From NCBI RefSeq assembly GCF_963966145.1, contig NC_091055.1:8990001-9054000 (forward strand): a DNA stretch of 64,000 bases. Direction: 5' to 3'. The notes under the pieces were generated by a model. It worked only from the letters and a program-made list of their open reading frames with translations, had not been told where the DNA came from and did no database searches. This document shows positions 1 to 10,800 of this stretch, in pieces. The position numbers were made by a program, and so were the translations under genes. This stretch comes from Tenebrio molitor. Its lineage: Eukaryota > Arthropoda > Insecta > Coleoptera > Tenebrionidae. The stretch's first letter is position 1. Every line of letters begins with the position of its first letter.

Positions 1-400
1 GTGAATTGAATGGGGGAGCGCGCGACGCCAGGTGGTTCTGCGCGCGACCCTAGTACCTACCCTCGTGCTGCGCTCGCCGGCCGCGCGTCGCCCTCCTCTC
101 GCCCCGAAAACGGGGGTAGCAACCGACACATAAACGTTAAACGCACTAACGCCACATACCCCTTCGTGCACGCAACGGCCAACGGTACGCTGTACGCTTC
201 ACCTTCCGCCGGTGGTGGTGCACTCTCACCCCCGCGAAACTTACGTTTATTAAAACCCACTCTCCGCTCGCTCCCTCTCCGTGACACGGCCACCGTATTC
301 TCTCACGGAATCACCCTCGCCGCTTCAAAGACTATCTACCCCAAAAATACAAACAAACAGAGCGACATCTACGCGATAAATTTAAATTTGTAATTTATCA
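1..400. promoter_or_regulatory. GC-rich promoter-like block at window edge
   Basis: The first ~330 bases are markedly richer in G, C and CpG than the AT-rich DNA that follows. One 127-codon frame is open on the plus strand, but its product is low in complexity and matches no family I know. The change in composition near 330-400 is typical of a promoter or 5' UTR island of a gene lying to the left of the window. That is inference; the direction of any transcript cannot be told. Confidence 0.25.
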
Positions 401-1099
401 TTTTAGCCGCCATTTTTTATCATTAACTATTCACCTGCAACAAGCACGCCACTAATTCAACATTTCAATTATGCATCAAAAATTAAATTATCGCTCCGGA
501 CAAAATGTATCTTAAAATTCGTTAAATATGAATTAGCTCGTGCCAACCGAACACGTCACGCAATTTATTCGATTCTCCAATTTAACTAAAGTCGATTTTT
601 TGGGAAACTCCTCTCCGATAATCTGTAAATAAAGAAATCATTTGTTTTTCCATTTCGTTCAGTATGTTCCCGGACCAACCCTGTACTACGCCAATGGATT
701 TCGTCGTTCGCTTATCGAATTTCGGATCGATAAAAATTTTCTAAATCATTACAGTTTACTGTAACGGTTTGATCGCTTCACGACCTGCTGTATAGGATCG
801 CTTAATTAAGTGCGTAGTACCCTACCACTATCTGTTGTGGACTTAGAAAATCGTTAAAAACGTGTCGCAATAAAGAAATCGTTTTAAAATGATTTTTGTC
901 GAAGACGTTGTCGTTAAAATTAAATTTGCAACGTCATGAAAAAGTTACAACTCATTCCGAGAACTGGATCGAAAGTTTAAACTTTCTTGATTGTGCGCCA
1001 ATTATTGGTTTACAAATAGTCAGTCGTAAATATTACGGGGAAAATATCTATGTATACTACATATACATATTAATAAAATAATAAACAAATAAAAATAAA
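401..1099. other. AT-rich intergenic DNA
   Basis: No ORF with recognisable protein, no RNA gene and no repeat was found here. It probably separates the GC-rich block at the window edge from the 3' end of the ataxin-7-like gene. Confidence 0.4.
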
Positions 1100-2641
1100 T
1101 GCAACGGAATCGATAGTCTAGAGTTTATTAAAACGAAAATAAATGTTATAGAATATCACCTATTTGAAAATAAATGATATTTTACAAGGAGGCAGTAGGA
1201 TTACCAGCCCTGATGAAATTGGCAATATTCACAGCCATAGAGCATTGCTTGTGAAACGATCACAGTTAAACAATGCGTATTATTTATTATATTTTACTTT
1301 ATAATAAATGCTGAAATATAAAGCTACAAACAAAAATGATTAGGTACACTGCTATCAATATTAGACTATTCGACAAATTCGCAAAGACATATACAGGTCA
1401 GTGATGTTCCATTCGAATATTCAGATACAAAATGTTATGAATACAATAAATGAACATATGACAAAAACTTTCGATTTCATAAATGATAAAGTAACAATAA
1501 TTACGTGTCTGGAACAAAAACTAAAATAAAAGAAAAACAAACAATGAAATGTTTTAAATATAGAAAATAAATTTTTTTCTTTCCAATAAAACAGCACATA
1601 AATGAATAAAGTGAAAAAAAAGTAAAAACATAAAACGCCTCTAACATTCCATTATTTTATATTTCCTTTGAATGAATATTAAAAGTCAAGTTAAATTATT
1701 GCTAAAAACGATACTCTAAAAATACTTTAAAGTGAGTTAAACTAATACTGATAACATTGGAAAACAAATTCACAATATTGCTTGCAAAAATGAAGTATTC
1801 TATTTTGCTATCACACCAAAACATTTACTAAATGCATGAGAACATATGACGTCATTACAAACAGTTGAATTATTTCACAAGTAGAATTACAAATATAAAA
1901 AGGCTGAATATGTAAAAATAAAGGATTATGAAAAATGCCATCTTTGAATTTGTGTATATAAAAAATAACAAAAAAGTATGTGTAGGTAAATGTAACTAAT
2001 AAATTATTGAACTGAATAAATAAATGAAAATATTTACATATGTACAAATATCACTAGATTATTAAAATTATTGAAGCACAACTCTTAAAACCACAAATAT
2101 TTTAATCACAACTTTTTTCTTTTTCTTTTTTTTGTGTTTATGAGATCAATTTGCTGAGCACCAAACCGCAACTGAAGTAGCCATTAAAGATTTTGAATTG
2201 TATGACATGACAGTAATATTGCAGATGGATTAATGAAGAGAAAAAAACATGAATTATGAACACATAAATACAAAAAAAAAATAGATTTCCTTAAACTAAT
2301 CACGCTTCAGTCTACTTTAATGACTGACCTGTATACAATAAATAACACACTTACATACAGTACAAAAAGGAATAATAGGGTGGCATTTCATCTATATTGG
2401 AGATTACTGGAAATGTCCAATATAACGTGGCCACAAGCGTATGTCAGAGTATTACAAGAAAACAGTCTTAAAATAGTCTGCCTAGCCGCAACTGCAGACT
2501 CGAATTTTAGAACACTTTAGGATAAAAAAAATATATTCATCACACCTGACTAATAATTGGTATGAATAAAAAAAATGTTTTAGAACCTGAATAACAATAT
2601 AGTGTAAATGATATTTACAGAAATTACCTAAAATAACAGAA
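1100..2641 (-). other. Probable 3' UTR of the ataxin-7-like gene and flank
   Basis: This AT-rich stretch follows the TGA stop of the ataxin-7-like gene on the minus strand and has no coding signal. Minus-strand AATAAA hexamers (TTTATT on the plus strand) occur near 1124 and 1285, and ATTAAA forms occur near 2098 and 2320. The 3' UTR could therefore be about 0.3 to 1.5 kb long. The true cleavage site cannot be told from sequence alone. Confidence 0.35.
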
Positions 2642-5001
2642 TCACTTCATATTCAATAAATTAATATTTTCTTGAATACAATGGTTAGGCTGTGGTGCCT
2701 CAGCAACTTCACTCATTTCGGTGTGTAAAATAAACCCGTTAACGTCAGCGGCTAATTTAATTTGTTTACTGTCACTAGCACTGATCTTGTCCGTAGAGGA
2801 TCTCTTACAGTTAACTTTATTTATACCTTTCGTTTTCAAAAGAATAGATCTTTGAGGAGGCACGGTGTATGAAGCAGTTTTACAATTAGCGGATGAAGTG
2901 GCCATTCTTTTCGTACTAATAGCCATCTGTATGTCGCTTCTTTGATACTCCAGTCTCTGATTTGAACTGAGGATGGCCCCACCCACTTTTCTCGCCCCGT
3001 ACGTGGGGAGTATCGTCGGTTTGGGATGAGATTTGTACAGTTTGATGTTCGACGAGGGCTCCGGCAACGTCACGAAGTAGCCGTTGGGAGGTGGACTGTG
3101 TATGCGTTGGGGCGCCTCCACAAACACACTGTTCTCCTTCTGAATAAACTATAAAATTGATCAAATCAATTAAAATACCGCAATCAGTGTACCGATTTAT
3201 TTACACATGCAGCATCTTCATGCGACATTGTGTTAGTAAACAGGATCCAGTATGTTACAGAGAAACAATTTGCACACACTAGAGAAAGAGTCGTTTCTGC
3301 GGCCATCTGCCACCTTATCATTTTGACTCACCTGTGGAATTCTTCATTTATAAACACTGAGTAATCGTATAACAAGCCGAGCATATACACAGATAAGATC
3401 CAACAAATCGTTTAAATACTGATCAAATTTCAAATGACGAAAATTTGTCCGAAAAAAAAAAATCAAAAGAACCACTCATTTTGTGTGTGCAAATTTGTGC
3501 AAGAACAAATAAGTGCACTAGAATGTAGAGACTAGTAGTGAAAACAAGCTCTCTGTGTCTCAACGAACTATCTAGTCTAGATTAAATGAAGGATTCTAGT
3601 GATGAAACTTACTTGAACGGGAGTTACAACAAATATTGGACTGATCGGATTAAAATACAATACAGGTGAGCTTTTAGTAGATAATGAAGTTTCAATAGAG
3701 CAATATCCACTTTCCAACTGATTAGAGGGATCGTCACTCTCAACTTCATCATGCAACTCATTCTATAAAATTAGACAAATAAACACTACTAGAAAACCAG
3801 GTGAGAAGTCAGGACTTACCTCTGGAAGGTCGGCCAACGTGATCGTAGACGGAAGAGTCGGAGTCGCAATGAAATCTGGAACTTCATCTGTATTTTCACT
3901 TACATCACAACTAATTGGTTCAGATTCGATGAGGGGGAACAACAATTCGGACGTCGGTTTTGGTTCGATGGCTAGCAGATGAGTCGGCGAGCGTCTTCGC
4001 GATTCTTTTTCCTTGGCTGCTTTCTTCTCCGCTATCAGCACGTGGATATTCTTGCTCCGACCAGGCACAGATTTTCTCAACTGAATCTAGAATTGCACTT
4101 TTAGACAACTGACCCCGAATCGAAAGATCGCTACCTTGTGATTAGAACAGGTAATGGACCTGGTGCAAGGTCCTTTCTGACCTTCGACCACACCACAGTG
4201 GATGTCAGGATCATACTCTCTAAGTGCTTTGGTACTCTTTTTTGACTTTTTATGCCGACTATTGCCTGAAGAGGATGTCGAAGACGCCGCGTTTTCTTCG
4301 ACCGGAGGAACTTCATGCAGAAGGATGGGCGATGGGGGTAGCGGAGGCGGCGGCGGCGTGGGGGGTGAAGCCACTGAGGTACTCGGAGAGGGTTCCGCTA
4401 CATCGTTTATTTTGGGGGTCGAATTTATGGGGTCTGATATAGGAAGCACATCAGGGACTAATCGCGAGACTTGAGGCGGGGATATATCAGAAAATTTTGA
4501 AAGTACAGGGGGACCGGGTGATTCCTTCTGGAAGCAAATCGTTGAGAGATCTGTTATTAGATGAAGCGAGATGTTTACTTTGAACAAGGGTGGAAGAGGC
4601 ACTGATGACCCTTGTAATTTTTTCTTGCTTTTCACTTTTTTCTTCAATTGTTGAGACTGGATTTTGCCTTTACCTGGACAGTGATCTTTGTGGCTCGCCA
4701 CAACTTGGGGATTAAAGACTTGTTCGCACACTCCGCATGTGCTATAAATTCTATCTTCCATTTTAGGGTGGCTGCCATAGAGGGATATGTAATCCCTCTG
4801 GAGAGAGTATACAGTTTTTTGGGGTCGGTGACTAACATAATTGTTTTCTTCGTTTAACTCTTCATGCACTGTGCAATAAATTACTGTTCTACATTTTTTA
4901 TTTGGCGCAAAATTAACGTTACCTGAAGTTACGTCGCCTAATTGGTCTAACAATTCCCACCGCAACACGTCTTCGAGGGTATTTTCAAAATAGTTGTCCA
5001 T
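2642..5001 (-). CDS. Atxn7: Ataxin-7-like protein, SAGA deubiquitinase-module subunit
   Basis: Five exons read 5001-4579, 4527-4135, 4080-3820, 3762-3613 and 3139-2642. Introns are 51, 54, 57 and 473 bp, all GT-AG and all phase 0, giving 574 residues. An N-terminal zinc-binding site has C89, C92, H104 and C108. Residues 246-272 plus the next exon form the SCA7 domain, whose C252-x9-C262-x5-C268-x2-H271 spacing is the ataxin-7 family signature. It is followed by a basic stretch (PGRSKNIHVLIAEKK). Between them is a proline- and serine-rich linker; polyglutamine is absent. In the family (ATXN7, yeast Sgf73) the N-terminal finger holds the ubiquitin protease module and links it to SAGA, which removes ubiquitin from histone H2B in the nucleus. 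The ATG has a good context (AAGATGG) and an in-frame TAG 12 nt upstream. The first intron has no stop and keeps frame, so unspliced reading would add 17 residues. Confidence 0.93.
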
Positions 5002-5550
5002 CTTAGTCTTCTATTAAAACACACTGATTAACATAACTATAAACAATCTGTGACGGCAATCTGGCTTATGTTCAAGTATCGGAAAATTAACCTCAAAATG
5101 TGTTTTTATAAAAATATAAAAGTTTGAGCAAATTTTTTATGACGACGAAAATTATACAAAAATTACTTGTAAAAACCGATTAATTTGTTGTCTTGCACTA
5201 ACATCTAAGACCGGTCATCTTTAAAGGCATCTGTTCCCCAAGACACTCAACATTGTTGACGTTATTTTGACTAATTTATCCAGCCCAAACCTTACCCGTT
5301 CAATAATTTTCTAAAGTGGTTTATTTTTGTGGTTTTATTTTATAATTTAAAATTTATTAACTTTAAAGGATCTGCTAGCCTTCTGTCATTTTCTTTTCGG
5401 TCATTACTACGTTTACATGCTACGCATAAACGACAAGAGAAAACAACCGACAAAACAGAAATCTACGTCACATCTATCTGCCATCTATTGCTCTAACCTC
5501 GTCATTAAATCCAAGACGATTGCAGGAAATTTCCAATATTAAACTAAAAC
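5002..5550 (-). promoter_or_regulatory. 5' flank and probable promoter of the ataxin-7-like gene
   Basis: This is the sequence directly upstream of the ataxin-7-like ATG. No TATA box or clear initiator stands out, and no divergent gene starts on the plus strand. A CT/TTTC-rich patch near 5380-5420 and slightly higher GC than the DNA beyond 5550 are the only promoter-like signs. Confidence 0.3.
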
Positions 5551-7509
5551 CGAGAATTGGAAATAAATCTAAATATAGCCGACACGAACTTTGGATTCAC
5601 CATTTAATTTGCAAAATTACCAGAAAATGAATATTAAATTGTACTTGACGTGTTCGCAGCAGGTTGACTTATTTGTTTATTTATCGTCATATCTATTAAT
5701 TAGGTAAATTTTTGTTACATCAACTTCCCTCTGGGGTACAGCGTTGACTTCCAGTTTACGTAGGAATTAAAAAAGTTTTACGTGCACGGATATACTGACC
5801 TATGATGTTCTGCACTGAGACGTTAACTTCTTTAACAAGACGGAGGAGTTATAGAACTTTTTTAGTTACATCGAGGAAATATATTGGCGTTAACACTGTG
5901 TTATCATGATATCGGTGATTACACTTTTGTTTATTCACCTTTTATATTCTAAATAAATAACCTGGAACACATGCATTCTAGCGTAATACATGGAAAACTA
6001 ATGATGAATCAACTATTATTGAACACATGTAATCACTAAAATGTCTGAAATGTAAAATATAAATACATATCAGTTCAAAAGCATGCCACTTACTCTTGAT
6101 TGTTGCCACGATTAGATTCTATTAAACAATATTTGATTTTATAATATCATATAAATACATGCGGATGTAATAAAATAAATAAAGAAAACAAATAATACAA
6201 CGATATAAATTATAGGAGTAGGTATAACTTTTTTATAATATACATTTTTTCACAATCCAGGTTTCATTTACGTCCCTTACAATTTTATATATGTACCTAC
6301 ATATTTAATTCATTAATTGTTTTCTCGATAATTAAAGTTTGTAGGTAATAATATAATTTTTGAAAAAAAATGCTGTTTACCAACTAGCCACATTTAATAA
6401 CTCAAATCTTGAAATTACAATACAGATTTAAAAAATATGGAATTGTAATCAAAGTATTGCTTTGAACTAACACAGGTTTTATAATATTTTTTGTTAAGTA
6501 TATATAATTCATCTGTCTATAAAATTAAACAACGTATAAAATAATAATTTATTATTTTTTAATATTAATAAATATATTAACACAATTGCCATAATTTACA
6601 ATAATTTTATGAAATTAACAAATAATGTGTAATGTTGGTTGTATAACACCGCGGCATATATTCACTCTGGTGATAAATATTGATCTCCTATAATCAAAAT
6701 ATTTTAAGAACGCAGTTAGAAGTTGTATTAAATATAAAGTGATGTTCACTATCTTTATTGCTTGTACATTTGGCATAGATACATATCCGTTACAATTACA
6801 TTTAATTGCGTTTTTAATTGTATGTATTTGAAAATATTTCTTTCTTTAAACATCGTTTGACGACAAGAATCAAGGCGAGAATCTTGCAGTTTCTTTGAAT
6901 CTGTTTGTAGTCATATGTCAGTTATGTCACAAAATTTTAATTCACTGTGTTCCAAATTAGCGTACCTATTTTTTGATTTACGATAAACGAGTATCTGTAA
7001 TACTTTACAAAAAAGTGGAAACAATACATACCTGTTTACAATTGGTGTGTAAATAAATTCAGTGCATTCGGTTCGTACGAGCATTGAAACTATAAATTGG
7101 TTAATAATTACTCGAGCCTATAAAATGCAACCACCAGCAAGTTTTAACTATTTTATTTTTTGTATCATACATATACGAGTATAATAAAATATACGTGATG
7201 TCTGAAATAAGTTGTTGACTAATAACAGAAAATGAAATAAATATTAACGAAAAAATTATAAAACGTCTGGTTGTACTTTGTCTTACATCTCTTGACTTTT
7301 GTATATCAACATGTTGAAATACAGGACATTATTCAACTTTTAAAAACAGGATACAGTGATAACGCTTCAACACGTAAACGGTGTACAATTATTAGTTTTT
7401 ATTTTTAAGAATGAAGATCAGCAATACTCTTATTCTTCATTCGAATTGGCAAATTTTAATGAATAAGAGACGTAAAATATATCAAAAAGTTTGTTTAAAA
7501 CCAAGATTA
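5551..7509. other. AT-rich intergenic DNA, nothing recognised
   Basis: Very AT-rich DNA with no ORF of 60 codons, no RNA gene and no repeat that I could match elsewhere in the window. Confidence 0.5.
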
Positions 7510-8152
7510 TACAGTATGTCCCCGAATTGAGTTTACAAGAGGGAAACATTTTTTATTTTTGATTTTACGCAAAAATTTCAGAGGAATAACATTTTTTGCT
7601 TCACTTGAAACCCCCATTCCTGATATTAAAAAGTCTATTTCAACACAGAGGAAGACTTAACATTAAACTAAAAGAAAATGCAGAAAAAATATTTTCCTTT
7701 TTTTTTGAAAAAATCAAACGATAATTGAATGTAAAACTATTCTATTAACTCTGCGCCGTATTCTGTACATAATTCAACCCTACATCGAAGTTTAAGATTC
7801 TGAATACCCCTGGGTGATACATAATGAAGTGTTGGGAAATTTTTTATTAAATTTTGTAATTATGTGACGAAAACCGGTCTAAGACAAATTCTTTGTTCTA
7901 AAGACAACATTTTGAAATTATTTCTAACAGTGATAAGTGTTTGTCAAAAACACGGCGAATTGTAATAAAATTTATAACGTAAAAATTAATTCTAAGTCCA
8001 AATTTTAACAGAAAATGTTAATTTAAGAATGAACTATGTAAATACTGAGATTTTAATAACAGAAATGGAGGTTCCAAATGAAGCAAAAAATTTAATTCCT
8101 CTGAAGTTTTTGCGTAAAATAAAAAAAAATCCTCTTGTAATACATGTACATA
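7510..8152. mobile_element. Long-TIR non-autonomous element (foldback/MITE-like)
   Basis: The left arm (about 7531-7640) and the reverse complement of the right arm (about 8055-8141) share blocks such as TTACAAGAGG, TTTTACGCAAAAA and CAGAGGAATAA, in the same order, with roughly 80% identity over about 100 bp. The ~400 bp between them has no transposase ORF. A target-site duplication could not be settled because the outer tips have diverged. It is most simply an old, non-autonomous DNA transposon. Confidence 0.7.
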
Positions 8153-10130
8153 TTTTTAAATAATTTTGAAAATGCATTGTTTTGGAAAGGCAAGATTTTA
8201 ACACGTAAAATAATAATGAAACAGGGTATAATATAAATGGGTTATTTCTTTCGGAATTTTAAATTTAAATACAACAAGACTGAAGTTGTAATATCTATAA
8301 TAAAATTGGTTTATTGAGTGGAACCAATTAATATACACATCATTAGTGCGTTTATAAGTGAAACATTAATTCTAATCAAAGACTCAAGACAACCAGCAGC
8401 TTGTCTCATCGTCTATCAAGTAAAACGATTTAAATAACACAATTAAAAACAATCTTGGTATGACGAACGCCATTGTGGTGTATAGATGGTTGCTCTGGAC
8501 ACTTAATTTAACACGCTAAAAGATAAATAGTGATTTTTAAAAAGTACAATTTCAAACTCTAAGCGACGAGTACAGTTTTCCTATAATGGGCTCTAAATAG
8601 GGATATTTAAGTTGTAAAAGGCTTAAATTACAGACTTGCGAGTGAAAATAATCGGATAGTTATTTAGTAATAAACTAAGCGATCTGTTAAAAAAGGACGT
8701 CGGAAAAAAGCAAACTGTAAACGTAATCAAATATATACTTTTCATGATTGCAAATAAAAATAAGAGACGTAAACTGAGACCGTCCAGTCTGGTTGTCTGA
8801 CCATCTTTAGCGGAGATAATCATAAGTTATGATTCAAAAAGCGCCTTTGGCATATTCACTGATTCTTTAAAATGCGTTAAAATACCAAATTAACCTTCAG
8901 ATTTTATTTGTCTTTGGATCACTTTTTTAAGCATACTTTATTTAATACCGGACTCCTTGTGCAAAGCTACTTGAACCATAAAAATACCAACAACACTGAT
9001 AAATTCTTATTAGTTCGTTTCACTTATGCAAAATAGACATATTTACACAGGGACGGACCGGCTGACAAACCCAGACTCACAAACACGACGATCGCCGTCG
9101 CGTGCCAAATCTCAAAAAATTTACCAAAAACTGCTTTCGCAAGAAACTGCGTCGCTAATGACGAATTTTTAATCCTGAATTAGAAATTTTGCGAAACAGT
9201 TAAACCCTTTTAAACATTTTTGTCGCATGTGTTAAGTTATTACCTCGAACATGTGGTACTGATTATGAATTTAGATAAATACGTGGGCTGTACGGTTCTG
9301 GATACACAGCAGAGCACCTCTCCCTAAATCGCAATTTAAAATAAAAATATTCATAATGTAAATATACAGAACGTATCAAGTCGTATAATCTGCTTTTCAT
9401 AACAATGTGTGTGTAAAATTTTGGTTGCTATTTATGCAGGTGTCCTAAACTTCATGCTCTATTATCTCATGATCTCAAATATCCATTCTCTTATTCAAAA
9501 ATTAAATTACGAAAATACTTGTAAAACGATAGCAATAAATTAGAGTTTAAAAAAAATCCTTTCTGATTTTCGTTAGTTTAGAGATACCAGCCTTTTCATT
9601 AAAAATCACTCAATTAATCTAAAAATACGCAATTAACACGGATTGTGTCTGAATCACTAATTACAATACTGTCCACAGTTTTTTATTTATCAGTTAATTC
9701 TATTTTTAATTTTATTTCTGGAAGCGACGATCGAAAGACAAACACGCTCGTTCTATTTGAGGAGTTCTAGCAAGACAACATTTATCTGATTTTTTCGTAC
9801 TCTCTGACAAAATAAAATACGAGATTGGCACAGATCTTCGAAGGCATCATACTTCAAGATTTATTCATTTAAACTGGTCTCTCATTCGTTCTCATCGATC
9901 TACAATATTAATTCTGCTATGCAATCGTATCAGATTATTTGTGCTGGTTTACACACTTAGTAAAAAAAAATCAATTAAGCTATGACAGTCTAAATGTTTG
10001 AATGATTGTTTTTTATTAACAGGATTGACTGATGTTTTAAGTTGACTAGAATTTATAAATGTGGTGACAACATAACACAATGAACAACTAGATACAACTT
10101 GGAGAACTTTCAAACGGAGCTTGAGGCTTG
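8153..10130. other. Intergenic DNA, nothing recognised
   Basis: AT-rich, with only one short, unconvincing ORF (8623-8823, minus). No known repeat, tRNA or conserved protein piece was seen. Confidence 0.45.
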
Positions 10131-10800
10131 AGCGGTGTTCAGTGTTGTTAAAATCTCTAAAGAAATCGATAGAAAATATTCTATTTGTGTGATGGACGTG
10201 TGTTGTATTCAGGGTGCACCTTTTTGAATTAATTTTTACTTTTACTTTTGGAGTGTTGTTAATCAGTTTGATCGCATTTAGAACGTTGGTCGAGAAGTAG
10301 TTTTAGCTTGTGGAAGTAGGACTTTTGTTTCCATCTAGCAATGGTCTACAAATTTGTGGTCGTAAATTTAGTTAGTTAATTAGTGTAAAGAACGATTGCA
10401 TAAAATATGTGCAGGTGTAGACTAAGCAAGACTGGTGGTGAATAGCGTGATAACCGTAAACGACACTCGAGTCCTGATTGTTCTCGTTCATTCATCTGGA
10501 GATACATTCACACCTTTAATAGAGTCTGGCCGGGACTGTTGTGAAAAAGCCGCCACCCGTCACTTGGCACTCGGTATCGGACCTTTTCACACTTTCGCCC
10601 CTTGCGAAGCGTATGCACGTGATTCGGAAAGGCAGACCAGGAGGAGGAAATGCAACTTGAACCCTTCGGCCTCGATCGGATCGTATTTTTGTTTGAGTTT
10701 TCCCGAACAGTCAGTTTCGCCGTGGTGATTTATGATAATTGTCTAATGCACGGGTTCGATTAGTGTCGAAGGTGTTAGGAGGTTCCGGCCTATCTCGAGC
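10131..10800 (+). other. Candidate non-coding exon or regulatory island
   Basis: GC content rises from about 10400, and a 97-codon plus-strand frame (10435-10728) is open but resembles no protein family. A TCAGT arthropod initiator-like pentamer lies at 10139-10143, with no clear downstream promoter element. It could be a 5' UTR exon, a non-coding RNA or an enhancer. None is supported strongly. Confidence 0.15.

Noticed and set aside
10..393. 127-codon plus-strand ORF at the window start
   Set aside because: GC-rich, low complexity, no motif. The open frame follows from composition.
4202..4474. Plus-strand ORFs opposite the ataxin-7 exon
   Set aside because: They are antisense to a strongly conserved coding exon and have low-complexity products.
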